Of a stretch of DNA of 64,000 bases, positions 38,661 to 49,631 are shown one piece after another. The stretch comes from Paratinospora sagittata (lineage: Eukaryota; Streptophyta; Magnoliopsida; Ranunculales; Menispermaceae). The notes beneath the pieces were generated by a model. It saw nothing but the letters and a program-made list of their open reading frames with translations, was not told where the DNA came from and made no database searches. Both the position numbers and the translations under genes were made by a program. Each line of letters opens with the position of its first letter. Position 1 is the first letter of the stretch. The stretch covers positions 22,055,438 through 22,119,437 of the forward strand of contig CM069598.1 of assembly GCA_035771175.1 (NCBI GenBank). Reading direction: 5' to 3'.

Positions 38661-41525
38661 TGTAGCACCCATGCCTTTAGGTGACGTCATTTTGACCCAT
38701 AGTGTACCCGTATACGTATTCATATACGTATGTGTATATGTATTTTGATGCTCGAAGTATGTAAGTTCGAGTGTCTTTGCATGATTTTAGGTCATGAAGG
38801 GTGCGCATGAAATTTCGGAACCATCGGAGACCCATTCGACGTCAAAACATTTCAAAAACGGTGTTTTGGATCCAGTGGAGCTTTCTCCATGGAGGAAGAA
38901 ATTTCTGTCACAACTTACATCAATGGTTTGATCTCCTAGATCCGTTTTCTGATTGGGTTGAAATTTTTTCAGCTCATTCTTATATGATAGATCTTTATTA
39001 TGAACGGTGAAGATCTTGATTGGAGTTACCTACTTTGAGTTATAAGACCCCAAACACTATTTCACGGATTCTGGGATTTTCTTACGCAGTTTTGATCAAG
39101 CAGATAGATCTCGTAATTCCACTGTTGGATTGAGCCTAAAGTTTACCAGAATGTTGATAACTTACTCATTCAACGTTTGAACGGTTACGATGTTAAAGTC
39201 GTGCGTATTTTTCAAGAAATAGACTATCTAAATGCAAGTATTGTAACAGGAAAACTGGGTTTTTGATAGTTTTGACAACTTTTAGTTGTGGGCCTAAGCT
39301 TATCTATTTAAGCAACCAAAACGTGATTTTAGGCTCATTTGCTCATTTCTCAGCCAGAAAAGAGAGAAAGGAGCTAGAGAGGAGAAAAGGAGAGGAAAGT
39401 TAGGGTTTGGTGGTTTCTTGCTGAAGAACACCTTAAGGTTTGTATTTTTCCTCCATTTCTTCCTTGAATCTCTCTATTAGTTGCATGATAGCTTTATTTT
39501 GAGCATGAGGGTTTCATTTTGATGCATGCATTGTGATGAACCTTGGATGGGTGGAAGACCAAAGTTGGAGTTGAGTCTTGCATATCACATATGTGTGATT
39601 AGAGAGTGCAAGGAGTACACTAATGGTGAAAGCCCCAATTTCTAGCAAGAAATTGGAAGGTTTAGTTCAAATGACCTATACTTAGTTTATGGCCTTAGAC
39701 TTTTTCCAAATGTTTGCATGTCAACTATGTTGATCTAGTGGCCATTGTGGATGATTCCATGTTGCAAGATCAGTAAAATTCATGGTTGAACATGGTGGCC
39801 TAGTGTAAAATTGGCAATAGGGCATATGTATGAAAATTTCCAGATTTGGGGCTTTTGATGCTCTTGATATAAAATCTGGAAAATTATGCAATGTAGGTCT
39901 AATTGGACATGATTAGAGTTTTTTTGATGATTGAATTCAGTGGGTTCTCATAATGGACACCCTAAGGTTGACTAATTTTGATCTAGGCTAAGTATTTGGT
40001 AATTTTGCATGTAATTTGGGGATTTTGCCCAAATTGGGAGTTTTCACCCAAAGCAAGTCAATTTGTGAAATTGACTTGGGGATTGTTTAATTGGACCCAA
40101 ATTAAGTAGAATCATGGGTTTAAAATGTTAGAACCTATGTTAAATTGATATGACTTAGTTCATTTTGACCTTATGTTTTATATTGGCCTAATTTGGGATT
40201 TTGACCAAGACTTAGTCAATTGATGAAATTGACTTGATGTATAGTCTAATTGACCCTAATTATAATTGAATTTCATGTATATTAGTGGTTGGATCATGGG
40301 ATCACCCTATTACATTCAATTTAGGTCAATCTTAGTTTAATTGAGTCTAAATGATCAAGTTGGGCAATATGGAAATTGGCTCAAGGGGGTAATCAATTTA
40401 GAATCTAATCGACTTTAGATCGGGTTTGAACATGGGGTTTTGACACACTTTATGACTTATTTTCAGTTGTGTGAACCATGTTATTTCCAGGTCTTGTGAT
40501 TGATCTTGAACCCGTTTAGTCAATTGGAGAGTTTTGGCAATTGGATTGGCTAGACTTAGCCAATCAAGTGCGAGTGTTCTTTTACTTTTGGATTATTTAT
40601 ACGTGGCATTGTAGTATAGAAATGTTTTAAATACTTATGTATGATGGTATGCATGTTTTAATATTCCATGAAATTCATTTGAGCATAATTCATTGGGATG
40701 ACAATTTGGGTTGAGGCCCCTAGTTGGAATTTCCTCTTTTTGGGAATTCTCGTAAGTCTAGCGGCGATCCCAGTTGTGTACCTGGCAGAGGGTTTTATGC
40801 CTTGTGTATGGGTAGGTTTGTTTAAATTAATCCTACGTGCTGCACGACCCCATAAACCCTATTAGAATACGAGTATTGTGTGTGTGTTCGGGCGCTGTGT
40901 GTCGCGCACCAGGCCTTGAAACCCCCATACTCAGGAGGTGTTAGGATTGCATGAGCATGACTACAAAATGTTATGCATCGTCTTATGTATGACTTGATGC
41001 ATTATGTTAGCATGTATGTAATATATTTCGTCATCATGACATTTCAACTGTTTTATGATCTTACCATATAAATGCACGTATATGCCACTTGTAAATAACA
41101 TTCACTGAGCTGGCTGTAACTCACACCTCACCATCTTCTTTCAGGATCTGATAGAAAAGGAAAAGGGAAGGCTTGACTGCGGAGCGTCCCTTGTTTTTGT
41201 TTCATGTAGGTGTTGTACATTTAGTTTTGTATTTTGATAATTATGTACATGATAACACCTAGTAATTGTATATTTAACACATAGTTGGGATGTGTTGGGT
41301 TTTGTATTATTTTGAAGACTCTGGAATTTTATGTTTGTAAAACTTTGGAGAAGTAATATTTTATTTCATTATGATCATGATAGTTGGTTGTTAATGATGT
41401 ACTTTCATTTCTTTTTGGGGATTCGTATATGTATTTTAGGCTGACGGGACGTCGGGTGTACCGACGGAGGGTATACTCGGAGGTTCCCGTGCCGGTCATG
41501 ACGTCACGTATAGTGGGTCGTGACA
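38661..41525 (+). repeat. Solo LTR (gypsy type) in an intron of the PMD gene
   Basis: 2,865 bp from TGTAGCACCCATGCC to GTGGGTCGTGACA, flanked by a perfect 5-bp duplication ATATA (38,656-38,660 and 41,526-41,530). It has no internal region, so it arose by LTR-LTR recombination. It lies between donor 38,570 and acceptor 41,575, where splicing could have removed it. Confidence 0.92.
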
Positions 41526-43644
41526 ATATATGTATTCAATACTTAAGTAATACTGTGATTATTATGTCATTGCAGCTAGTATGGATCCAGGTCCTTCCAA
41601 TCCTTCAGTCCTTTATATGCAAGATAGGCATAGATCATCCATTGTTTGGGATGAGCCTATATGTCTATACTTACAATGTATTTTGGTTTATATATTTAAT
41701 AATTGTTATGTAAGTTTTTTGCCTTAACCTCGATTGCATGTCCATTGGGATATTGAACAACATGGGCATCATATGCATGCTAGGCATCGCGATGCATCCT
41801 TACATCGCCAAATGCCCATCCATAGCATGCTACTTCAACCTTTACAAGAAACATGTTTCTATGGGGTCGCTTGGGTGAGGTTTATTACCCTCTTGGCAGT
41901 TGATTACTGCCTTAGTTGTTGAGAGGTGGAGACCAGAGACTCATACTTTCCACTTGCCGCATGGGGAGTGCACTGTTACACTACAAGATGTAGAGATCCA
42001 ATTAGGCTTCCAGTTGATGGTTTATTAGTGACGGGGTCTACTCAACATAATTGGATTGATTTGTGTGAAGAGTTGTTGGGCTTCAGACCCACCCGATGAC
42101 ATATGAAAGGTGAGAAGTTGAAAATTTGTGTGTTGGCACAGATGTTCCCTCGACCAAGTCCCACTGATGATGAGTTGGTTCAACATGATCAAGATGACCC
42201 CAACAATGGTTTTTATCCACTTCCAAACTTTGACGAGGCTGCGGTCCATCGATATGCTCAGTCATATATTCTGTAGTTGATAGGAGGGTGTCTATTTTTA
42301 GATAAATCAAATAATCTGGTCCATTTGATGTTCCTACCACTGTTAGCAGACTTTAGGGCAGTTGGAAAGTATAGTTGGGGTAGTGCTTGTTTGGCCTGGT
42401 TATATCGAGAGTTGTGTTAAGCAGCGCATGGTGATCCACACCAGATTTCAAGGCCATTGATATTGTTGCAGTTGTGGGCATGGGATAGATTTCCACATAT
42501 TGAACCACTTCGGCGTCTCCATTTTAATTTTGATGATATTGTTTTCGTTGACCAAGTAATACTACCAGAAGGACCTCTTTGGACAAGGTAATATCTACTT
42601 TTGTTTGAATATATACTTTGAAGTGTTATGTTTTTAAATAAATATTTATGCATTACAAATACTTATCAATTGATGTGTGTCTAGGTGGAGAGATATGTTT
42701 ACAGTGATGGAAGTCTCGACCCATGTGCTTCCTCATTATCATGAGGCACTTGACATCCAGCTTCCGGAGCAGGTAGTAAATCTAATATAATTTACTCAAG
42801 TAAAATCTTGGGCCTCCTTCTAAATAATTTTTTTTGTTTTATATGTTAGGTAATTTGGGAACCATACGAGGTTGATGGTGAACTGGACCATATACCTTTG
42901 TATTATCGGCGAGATCACCATGTTTGGCGGAGTAAGGTGCCACTCATATGCTTTCACATTATAGAATGGTACTTTCCTGATAGAGTCCTTCGACAATTCG
43001 GTATGAAATAGTCAATCCCGAGTGATTGTGACACTGAGAGCTCCCTTCATGAGACTACTTTGCAAATCTATTCATCAAGGATATGGGCTACATATCATCG
43101 GAGACACCTGGAAGTTTGGGGTCTTTGACATGAGCTTCTTGTTTCTGGTCCTAGGATCGAAAGGGCTTCTGATTACTATGATGCAACGTATATGCGGTAG
43201 TATTGCTTTATTACTCGATGATCTATTAGTCGACGGGGTGCACTTTTTAATTATCTTGTAAGTTAGTCAATCATTACTTGTACTTCAAATTTTTTTTTTG
43301 AATATGCTTAATGATTGACTATGGTGAAATTATGCTTCTAGGCAATTGGAGTGGAGCAAGTTTACCACCATATGGGTGCTACCAGGGACCCATTTGTTTG
43401 ATCCATGTGCTTGTCCTTCATGGAGGTTATGCATCTAGATCGTCGATTGCACGGAGTGGTACATCATATGGATCCAGAACCTTCTACTCTAGCAGACGTG
43501 GGCATCAACTTTGATGATATAGTCGTCTCACCTATTAATGATCAAGGTTGTGGTCGCGGACGTGTGCGTCCGTGCCGAGGACGAGGACAAGGACAAGGAT
43601 GGGGATGGGGGCAAGGACGTGCACTATATGAGATTGATGTCCAT

Positions 43645-43797
43645 GCCGATGAGTCATTGCCTTCCTCCACTTTACATGAGAGTCAAGTGCGACAGGCCGA
43701 TGAGTCATTGCCTTCCTCCCCTTTACATAAGAGTCATGTGCGACAGGCTGATGAGTCATTACCTTCCTCACTTTTACATGAGAGTCATGATCATGAG
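43645..43797 (+). repeat. Three 51-bp coding repeats in the PMD C-terminus
   Basis: Units begin at 43,645, 43,696 and 43,747 and encode ADESLPSSTLHESQVRQ and close variants. The period is a multiple of three, so the frame is kept. Confidence 0.88.
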
Positions 43798-44107
43798 CAT
43801 GAGCCACAGGTGTTCGAAGAGCCTTCACAGCTTGTTTACGAAGGCCCTTCCCAACCAATTGAAGCTCAACCAGAATTACAAGTGTTCCGATGCCAACCAC
43901 GTCGAAGAAGAGTTTGTACTTGGTGTCGATCATAGAATATGAGCTTATGTAAAAACAAATTTGGTTATGTATCAAACATTATTGTAGTTACTCTTTATTC
44001 GAAAAGATAGAAATGGATGAGTTATATTTTGTTCATTTAGTTCCTTAAATAATTCGATTTTAATTGATTCAAGAATATAATCCTTAAAGTGATTTATATT
44101 GAATTCA

Positions 44108-45300
44108 GTATGGGGGTCCAAAAATTCAACCGGGCATGGGAACAGGGTTCTGTTGCCTCTGGGGGTTCATGGGAGGGTATTTGGACGCGCTCAAAGTGGT
44201 CTGGTAAAAACAAAAACCCGTGGTTTGGCCTAGGTGAGGCCGAACATCTTACTTAAATCTACGATTTTTCTTAATAACTTGAATATCGGATGGGGGTGCA
44301 AAAATTCAACCGAGCATGTGAACTGGGTTCCGTCGCCTCTGGGGGTTCATGGGAGGGTATTTGGACGCGCTCAAAGTGGTCTGGTAAAGAAAAAACCTCG
44401 TGGTTTGGCCTAGGTGAGGCCAAACATCTTACTAAAATCTTCACTTTTTCTTAATAACTTGAATTCCGGATGGGGGTCCAAAAATTCAATCGGGCATGGG
44501 AACGGGGTTCCGTCGCCTCTGGGGGTTTGTGGGAGGGTATTTGGACGTGCTCAAAGTGGTTCGGTAAAAAAAAACCTCGTGGTTTGGCCTAGGTGAGGCC
44601 AAACATCTTACTAAAATCTTCGATTTTTCTTAATGACTTGAATTCCGGATGGGGGTCCAAAAATTCAACCGGGCATGGGAACAGGGTTTCGTTGCCTCTG
44701 GGAGTTTGTGGGAGGGTATTTGGAGGCGCTCAAAGTGGTCCAGTGAAAAAAAAACCCCGTGGTTTGGCCTAGGTGAGGCCGAACATCTTACTAAAATCTT
44801 CGATTTTTCTTAATAACTTGAATTCCGGATGGGGGTCAAAAACTCAATCGGGCATGGGAACGGGGTTTCGTTGCCTCTGGGGGTTCGTGGGAGGGTATTT
44901 GGACGCGCTCAAAGTGGCTCGGTAAAAAAAAAACCACGTGGTTTGGCCTCGGTGAGGCCGAAAAACTTACAAAAATCTTCGATTTTTTTTAATAACTTGA
45001 ATTCCGGATGGGGGTCCAAAGATTAAACCAGGCATGGGAACGGGGTTCCGTCGCCTCTAGGGTTCGTGGGAGGGTGTTTGGACGTGCTCAAAGTGGTTCG
45101 GTAAAAAAAGACCTCGTGGTTTGGCCTAGGTGAGGCCAAACATCTTACTAAAATCTTCGATTTTTCTTATTGACTTGAATTTCGGATGGGGGTCTAAAAA
45201 CTCAACCGGGCATGGTAGGGTATTTGGACGCACTCAAAGTGGTCCGGTGTAAAAAAAAACCTGTGGTTTTGCCTCGGTGAGGCCGAACAGTTCACTTTTA
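44108..45300. repeat. Tandem array, ~180-bp monomer, seven copies
   Basis: The anchor A before TGGGGGTC falls at 44,110, 44,290, 44,470, 44,649, 44,829, 45,008 and 45,186, so the period is 178-180 bp. Each unit has GGATGGGGGTCC, GGGCATGGGAAC, CTCTGGGGGTTC, GGAGGGTATTTGGACG, CTCAAAGTGG, GTGGTTTGGCC, and a dyad such as TTTGGCCTCGGTGAGGCC. The last copy has an internal deletion. It begins about 170 bp after the PMD gene. Confidence 0.95.
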
Positions 45301-45390
45301 ATTCTTTCTTTTTTAGTTACCCTTTTTTTTAAGAATTCATGTCGCCCAATCAATGGGCGGCATGGGCTTGAGAAAAAAAAAACGTTGATG
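45301..45390. other. Spacer after the tandem array
   Basis: AT-rich, with a small inverted repeat CGCCCA/TGGGCG at about 45,342-45,358 and an A run. No coding sequence. Confidence 0.5.
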
Positions 45391-45434
45391 GGCAACTTTT
45401 GGACAGCGTGGCGCCTTGCTGTCCAAAAGTTGCC
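45391..45434. repeat. Perfect 17-bp inverted repeat
   Basis: GGCAACTTTTGGACAGC (45,391-45,407) and GCTGTCCAAAAGTTGCC (45,418-45,434) are exact complements around the 10-nt loop GTGGCGCCTT. There is no T run after it, so it is not a simple terminator. Confidence 0.95.
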
Positions 45435-46826
45435 TACTTTTGGATATAGTAGTTTTTAATGCCTTTTTGTGGATATAAAAAAAAATCATGCTTTTGTATG
45501 GAAAAAATCCTAAAAAATATCATACACATTCCATGAATTTAAATTCCAACCAAATTTAGGACTCATAAGCAGTTGATGACGCTATTATATTGTTTCTTTG
45601 GTCAATCTAGATATTTTTAAAAGAAGAAACAGTGAAAATAGATTTTCAAATTATATTTTCACTAGTTCTCAATTTTATTTTTCTTCTGGAAACATATATC
45701 AATTTTATTAAAAATATAGAACATTCCTAAAATTATGCTGTCTACATTGATACATGTAAAATCAGTCATACTATCATTCTACCACCTTCAACAGGTATTT
45801 CACTGAGGTTTTACATGTTCGCAAATGTATCCAAAGTCAATTTTACTCACCAAAACCATATATTTAGTTACTAAAAATATCAAATCATATCCAAAAATCA
45901 TGATCTTAACATCGAAATGTCTGGAATTGATAGATCTATCTTTCTACAGTCTCAAACCAGAGTTTCATCAGGTTTTAATAGGGTTCAAAAGGTCTCCAAT
46001 ATCAAATATAACTTGCAACAGCCATAAAAATTTCAAATGAACAAATAAATGAAATCTAACCACATATTCGGGGCTTCTACAGTCTAGGAAGTGTTTTTCA
46101 ACCTTTTGAACAAATTTTCATTTAAGTCGAGTCAAAACCCAAATTTTGAAAACATCGTACAATGGCTCCCATAGCAAAAATTACTCCGAGAGAATCGTTA
46201 CATCTAGATTAAATATCAATTTCACGAAGAACTAAAGTGAAAATAGCTTATCGCAGGTCCCGATTTGGCACGAATCACGTGTTTCCCCTTTCTCTCCTCT
46301 TTCATTCTCTTCATTCTTTTTTTTTCTCTCTCTTTTTTTTTTCTTCTTCCTAAAACGTGGAAAGAGAGAGATTTTTTTTTGTCTTTTTAAACGTTGGAGA
46401 GAGAGATAGATTAGAAATGAGAGGATGGGATAAGCATATAAAAGTAATAATCCCATGCTCCTCATGCAACTTAATAAACTAACTACCCATGCTTAAGTTA
46501 AATATATATATATATATATGTATGTATGTATTTACTTAACACATATTGTTTTGATGTTGATAATCTAATTGAAATTTATAGAAATACAACCGCATATACT
46601 TGCATATTTGTATCACTACGTATTATACATCTTGATATACGTGTAATTCAACGTATGTATTTGATTAAAACTACGGGGTGCTATACTTACAATCTTGAAT
46701 GAGTCAACAATACTATTCCAACCACTATGATTTTAAATGATGCAAAGCGTTGAAATAGTTTTTCTCAAATGCAATCGATTCAAATATATATGATGTGAAA
46801 CCGTGAATCGAATATGCACAACGATC
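45435..46826. other. AT-rich region with LTR-like features, unassigned
   Basis: No gene is recognised. Near 46,255 a CACGTGTTTCCCC block is followed by a C/T-rich tract, and at 46,502-46,529 there is a TA/TATG microsatellite. At about 46,675 the complement reads TATAGCACCCCGTAG, similar to the TGTAGCACCC start of the gypsy LTR at 38,661, so part may be an inverted gypsy LTR. Confidence 0.35.
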
Positions 46827-47420
46827 TGTTGACCTAAGCGGTTCATCACTTAGCATGTTCCTAAGTATACTTGATGAAGTATATTTTGATGATCATAAAC
46901 GAAATCTCTTTTGGTGCTAACGGGCTTTAATGAAGAACCTATCTCATCACCTCAGGAAAGGAAAAAGCCAAAGAATGATTTGTTAAAGGAACTCAAGATC
47001 ATATTAGACGTTCAAGATTGTTTCAATCAAAGGACCTCATTGATCATATCATGATTTCAAGATCACACCTCACGAACAATTCGATCAAGAGCTTCAAGAG
47101 TACATCATTCGATCAACGTTCACGAAAGTCAACTCAAACACGAAGTCCACATCGAAGATATCATAATAAAGAGTTGGATTTAAAGATTATGAAAAATATG
47201 AGAAATACACAATATTTAAGGTATATCTTTTTCTAATCGATATTGCTCAAATATTTTTCAAAGCCATGTACAAATCACTTGCATATTTGCATGTTTTGAT
47301 CATACGCTTTACGGTATTTCAAATGATTTAATCTTCTATGTTTAATTTTAAATTTATCATGTTTTTATTCACATTCATCGTATTTTTAATCGCAAGTCAA
47401 AACTACTTTTCAAGGGTCTT

Positions 47421-48075
47421 TCAGGACGCTAATGATTTAGCAGCGCTATCCTGAACTTGATAAGTCAGGACGCTGAACATTCAAGGTTGAATTGAACTGA
47501 TTCATCAAGACGCTTACTTGTAAGTAGCTACCTCCCTTTAGTGAACCTCTGAAGTTGTTAGCATGCAGACTCAACATCAGCTTGCTGAAAGATTTCTATG
47601 TTCTTCAAAGAATTTATCTTTGAGGATGCTAATAGGTATAAGTTGGATAAACTATCAAGACGCTACCTAGATAGGAGCGCCCTCATCTTTGGGAACCAAT
47701 TTAATAACTTTCGGGACGCTGATTGTCTTTCAGCGCACTTGGATTTATTTTCAAATATTTTGAAATGAGTGGATGCTTACATAATTGTAGTGCCTTTGTG
47801 TTTTATGTTTTAAGGTTGGACGCTTATTCGGAAAGTAGCGCCCTTATGTACTTAACTTTTTAAAACAAAACAAGACGCTAACTGTGCATTAGTGCCCTCA
47901 GGGTTTAGTCATTTCTATTGGAAAAAGAGTCAGGATGCTTACGAGTTAGTAGTGCCCTCACTTCATTGTTCAGCAGGACGCTTATATATAATGAGCCCCC
48001 TCAAGGAACAAAACGACAAAGTTGATATTATGCTTCAGGATGCTAATTACGGAATCAAGATGCTAATTTAACAAC
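47421..48075 (+). repeat. Array of GGACGCT...AGCG hairpin units in LTR U3
   Basis: About a dozen units pair (C)AGGACGCT(T/A)A with (T)AGTAGCGCCCT or similar across 8-15 nt. The clearest is 47,421-47,454, where TCAGGA and CGCT pair with AGCG and TCCTGA. Spacing is irregular at 35-70 bp. Matching arrays are at 56,525-57,245 and, inverted, 62,190-62,700. Confidence 0.75.
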
Positions 48076-49099
48076 CGTCACTGTCCTAACATGTACACTA
48101 TATTAGTCTACTTTTTTAGAACAGATCTTTGCACATAATTCTTTTCAGATTTGTCAGAGATCTTCTCTGATGCATGAATCAAGTTTTTCTAAAACTTTCC
48201 TTATTCATGTAATCTGAAAAGAACTAGAATGTTAGTGAAAATTACAATTACCATTTTCATATAAAATTTTAGCTGTTGTGTGTAAACACTCACATTGTAT
48301 TTGAACTTCAAATGTCTAACGACTATTATCTACTAGGTTTATAAATACTAACACTTTGAATCAAACAACTTGCTGATAATTTTTATTGTGCCAAAAACTT
48401 TTTGAATGTTAGTCGTTGTTCAATCTTTTAAAAGTTTTCAAATGTTCTAAGTTTTCAAAGTATTCTTCATTGATACTTTAATTAGTCAAAAGATTTTCAT
48501 ATTGAGCTTCAATTATATTCTATCTTTGAAAATATATTTGAACTGGTTTCTACTAAAATTCTCAGCCTAGATTTATACTTAATATCAATCATGCCGATGA
48601 AGGAAGTTGAGAAATAGTTCATGAGATATACGGTTGTACTTGATTTCATATCTTAAGTGCCGTATCGAACTATATCAGTAGTTGTGTTAACTACTGAATA
48701 CTGAACTAGAAGTTATCATGCTTATACATTTTATTTATTTTGAAAATTGTCTGTGTTTGTATATTTACAGCGGTCCTGCATTTTCAACTTCAATGTTTTA
48801 ATGGTATCGTAATGTTTTTGAAGAAGCACTTAATTGATTTACAGATCATTCAAGCTTTTCGAAACTGCACTTGAGCAATACCGAACATTGAAAGGTAAAT
48901 GACTGTAAGTGTATGTCTCTTAGCATTTCGTATTCAAATTTATACATCTTTGTAAAACTATGTATATGAGCTTAATTATAAAGTGTTCTACTCAGTTAGA
49001 ACCAACATTATTATTTTGTGTTGTAATGCTGATTGAAACAACCAGGTCAAATGAATGCAATTCACTTAATGATTTCATGGTTGAAATCATGATAAGGTT

Positions 49100-49400
49100 C
49101 ATCCTCACCTGTAAGTAGGAAACCAGTTCATCCTTATCCCGTAATAGGATAGGTTTGTCCTTAACCTGTAAAAATATAGGTTATCTCTGAACCTGTAAAA
49201 GAAAAACGGTTCCCCCTTATCCCGTAAAAGGAAAATGGTTCTTCCTTATCCTGTAAAAGGAAAACGATTCTTTCTTATCCCGTAAAAGGAACATGAATTT
49301 TTTCCTCATCCCGAAAAAAGGAAATACAGTTCATCCTTAGCCCGCAAAAGGATAGGTTTGCCTTGAACCTGTAAAAGGGCATGCATAACGATTTGGTTCT
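49100..49400 (+). repeat. Array of ~30-bp CCTGTAAAAGGA units in LTR R/U5
   Basis: About nine units of the form CTTATCCCGTAAAAGGA or GAACCTGTAAAAGGA lie downstream of the likely transcription start, with TCCTT/AAGGA complementarity inside each. The same array occurs in 14,536-14,815 and 58,255-58,540. Confidence 0.8.
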
Positions 49401-49631
49401 CACCCGTAAGAGAATCAGTTAGTGGATTGAGAAAATCCTAATTAGGAGATTAGGTAGTGGACATAGGCTTGGCCGAACCACTATAAATTCTAGTGTGCTT
49501 TAAGTTATGCATTTTACTTTACGGCTAGTATGTGTATTTAATTCCAATGTACCAATGTATATCACTAAGTCATTGGAAAACTTTAAAATTGACCATCACA
49601 CCCAATTCACCCCTCTCTTGGGGTGCACCAA

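Larger units (their letters stand above)
38317..43935 (+). pseudogene. Plant mobile domain (PMD) protein gene of the MULE, broken
   Basis: Two small exons (38,317-38,388 and 38,490-38,569) encode DPGPSN-like units. An exon at 41,576 (MDPGPSNPSVLYMQDRHRSS) repeats the theme. The domain follows: VERWRPETHTFHLPHGECTV, LVTGSTQHNWIDLCEELLGF, LIGGCLFLDKSNNLVHLMFL, YSWGSACLAWLYREL, LLQLWAWDRFPHI and VWRSKVPLICFHIIEWYFPD, then RVLRQFGM. Introns lie at about 42,589-42,684 and 42,773-42,849. PMD domains are known from MAIN/MAIL-type proteins and from MULE and gypsy elements. The C-terminus has a Gly/Arg stretch, three 17-residue repeats and RRRRVCTWCRS. Stops near 41,920, 42,100, 42,275 and 42,418 inactivate it. 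A solo LTR lies in the intron 38,570-41,575. Confidence 0.87.
46827..49631 (+). repeat. Long Copia (SIRE-like) LTR, probably solo
   Basis: About 2.8 kb from TGTTGACCTAAGCGG to CTTGGGGTGCACCAAC. The flanks CGATC (46,822-46,826) and CTATC (49,633-49,637) nearly match. The likely TATA box TTATAAATA is at about 48,338. A hairpin-unit array lies upstream of it and a ~30-bp repeat array downstream. The second copy at 55,938 is colinear for 2.7 kb. No PBS or internal region follows. Confidence 0.8.

Noticed and set aside
43535..43975. 146-codon antisense frame over the PMD tail
   Set aside because: Composition (His/Val repeats) mirrors the 51-bp coding repeats of the sense strand.
44108..45300. Regularly spaced repeats that might suggest a CRISPR array
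   Set aside because: The whole ~180-bp unit repeats, with no unique spacers, and the context is a plant genome. It is a tandem satellite.
45391..45434. Intrinsic terminator
   Set aside because: No T run follows the stem, and such terminators are not a feature of plant nuclear genes.
46232..46465. 77-codon minus-strand frame rich in Lys and Glu
   Set aside because: It arises from a C/T-rich low-complexity tract and has no domain.
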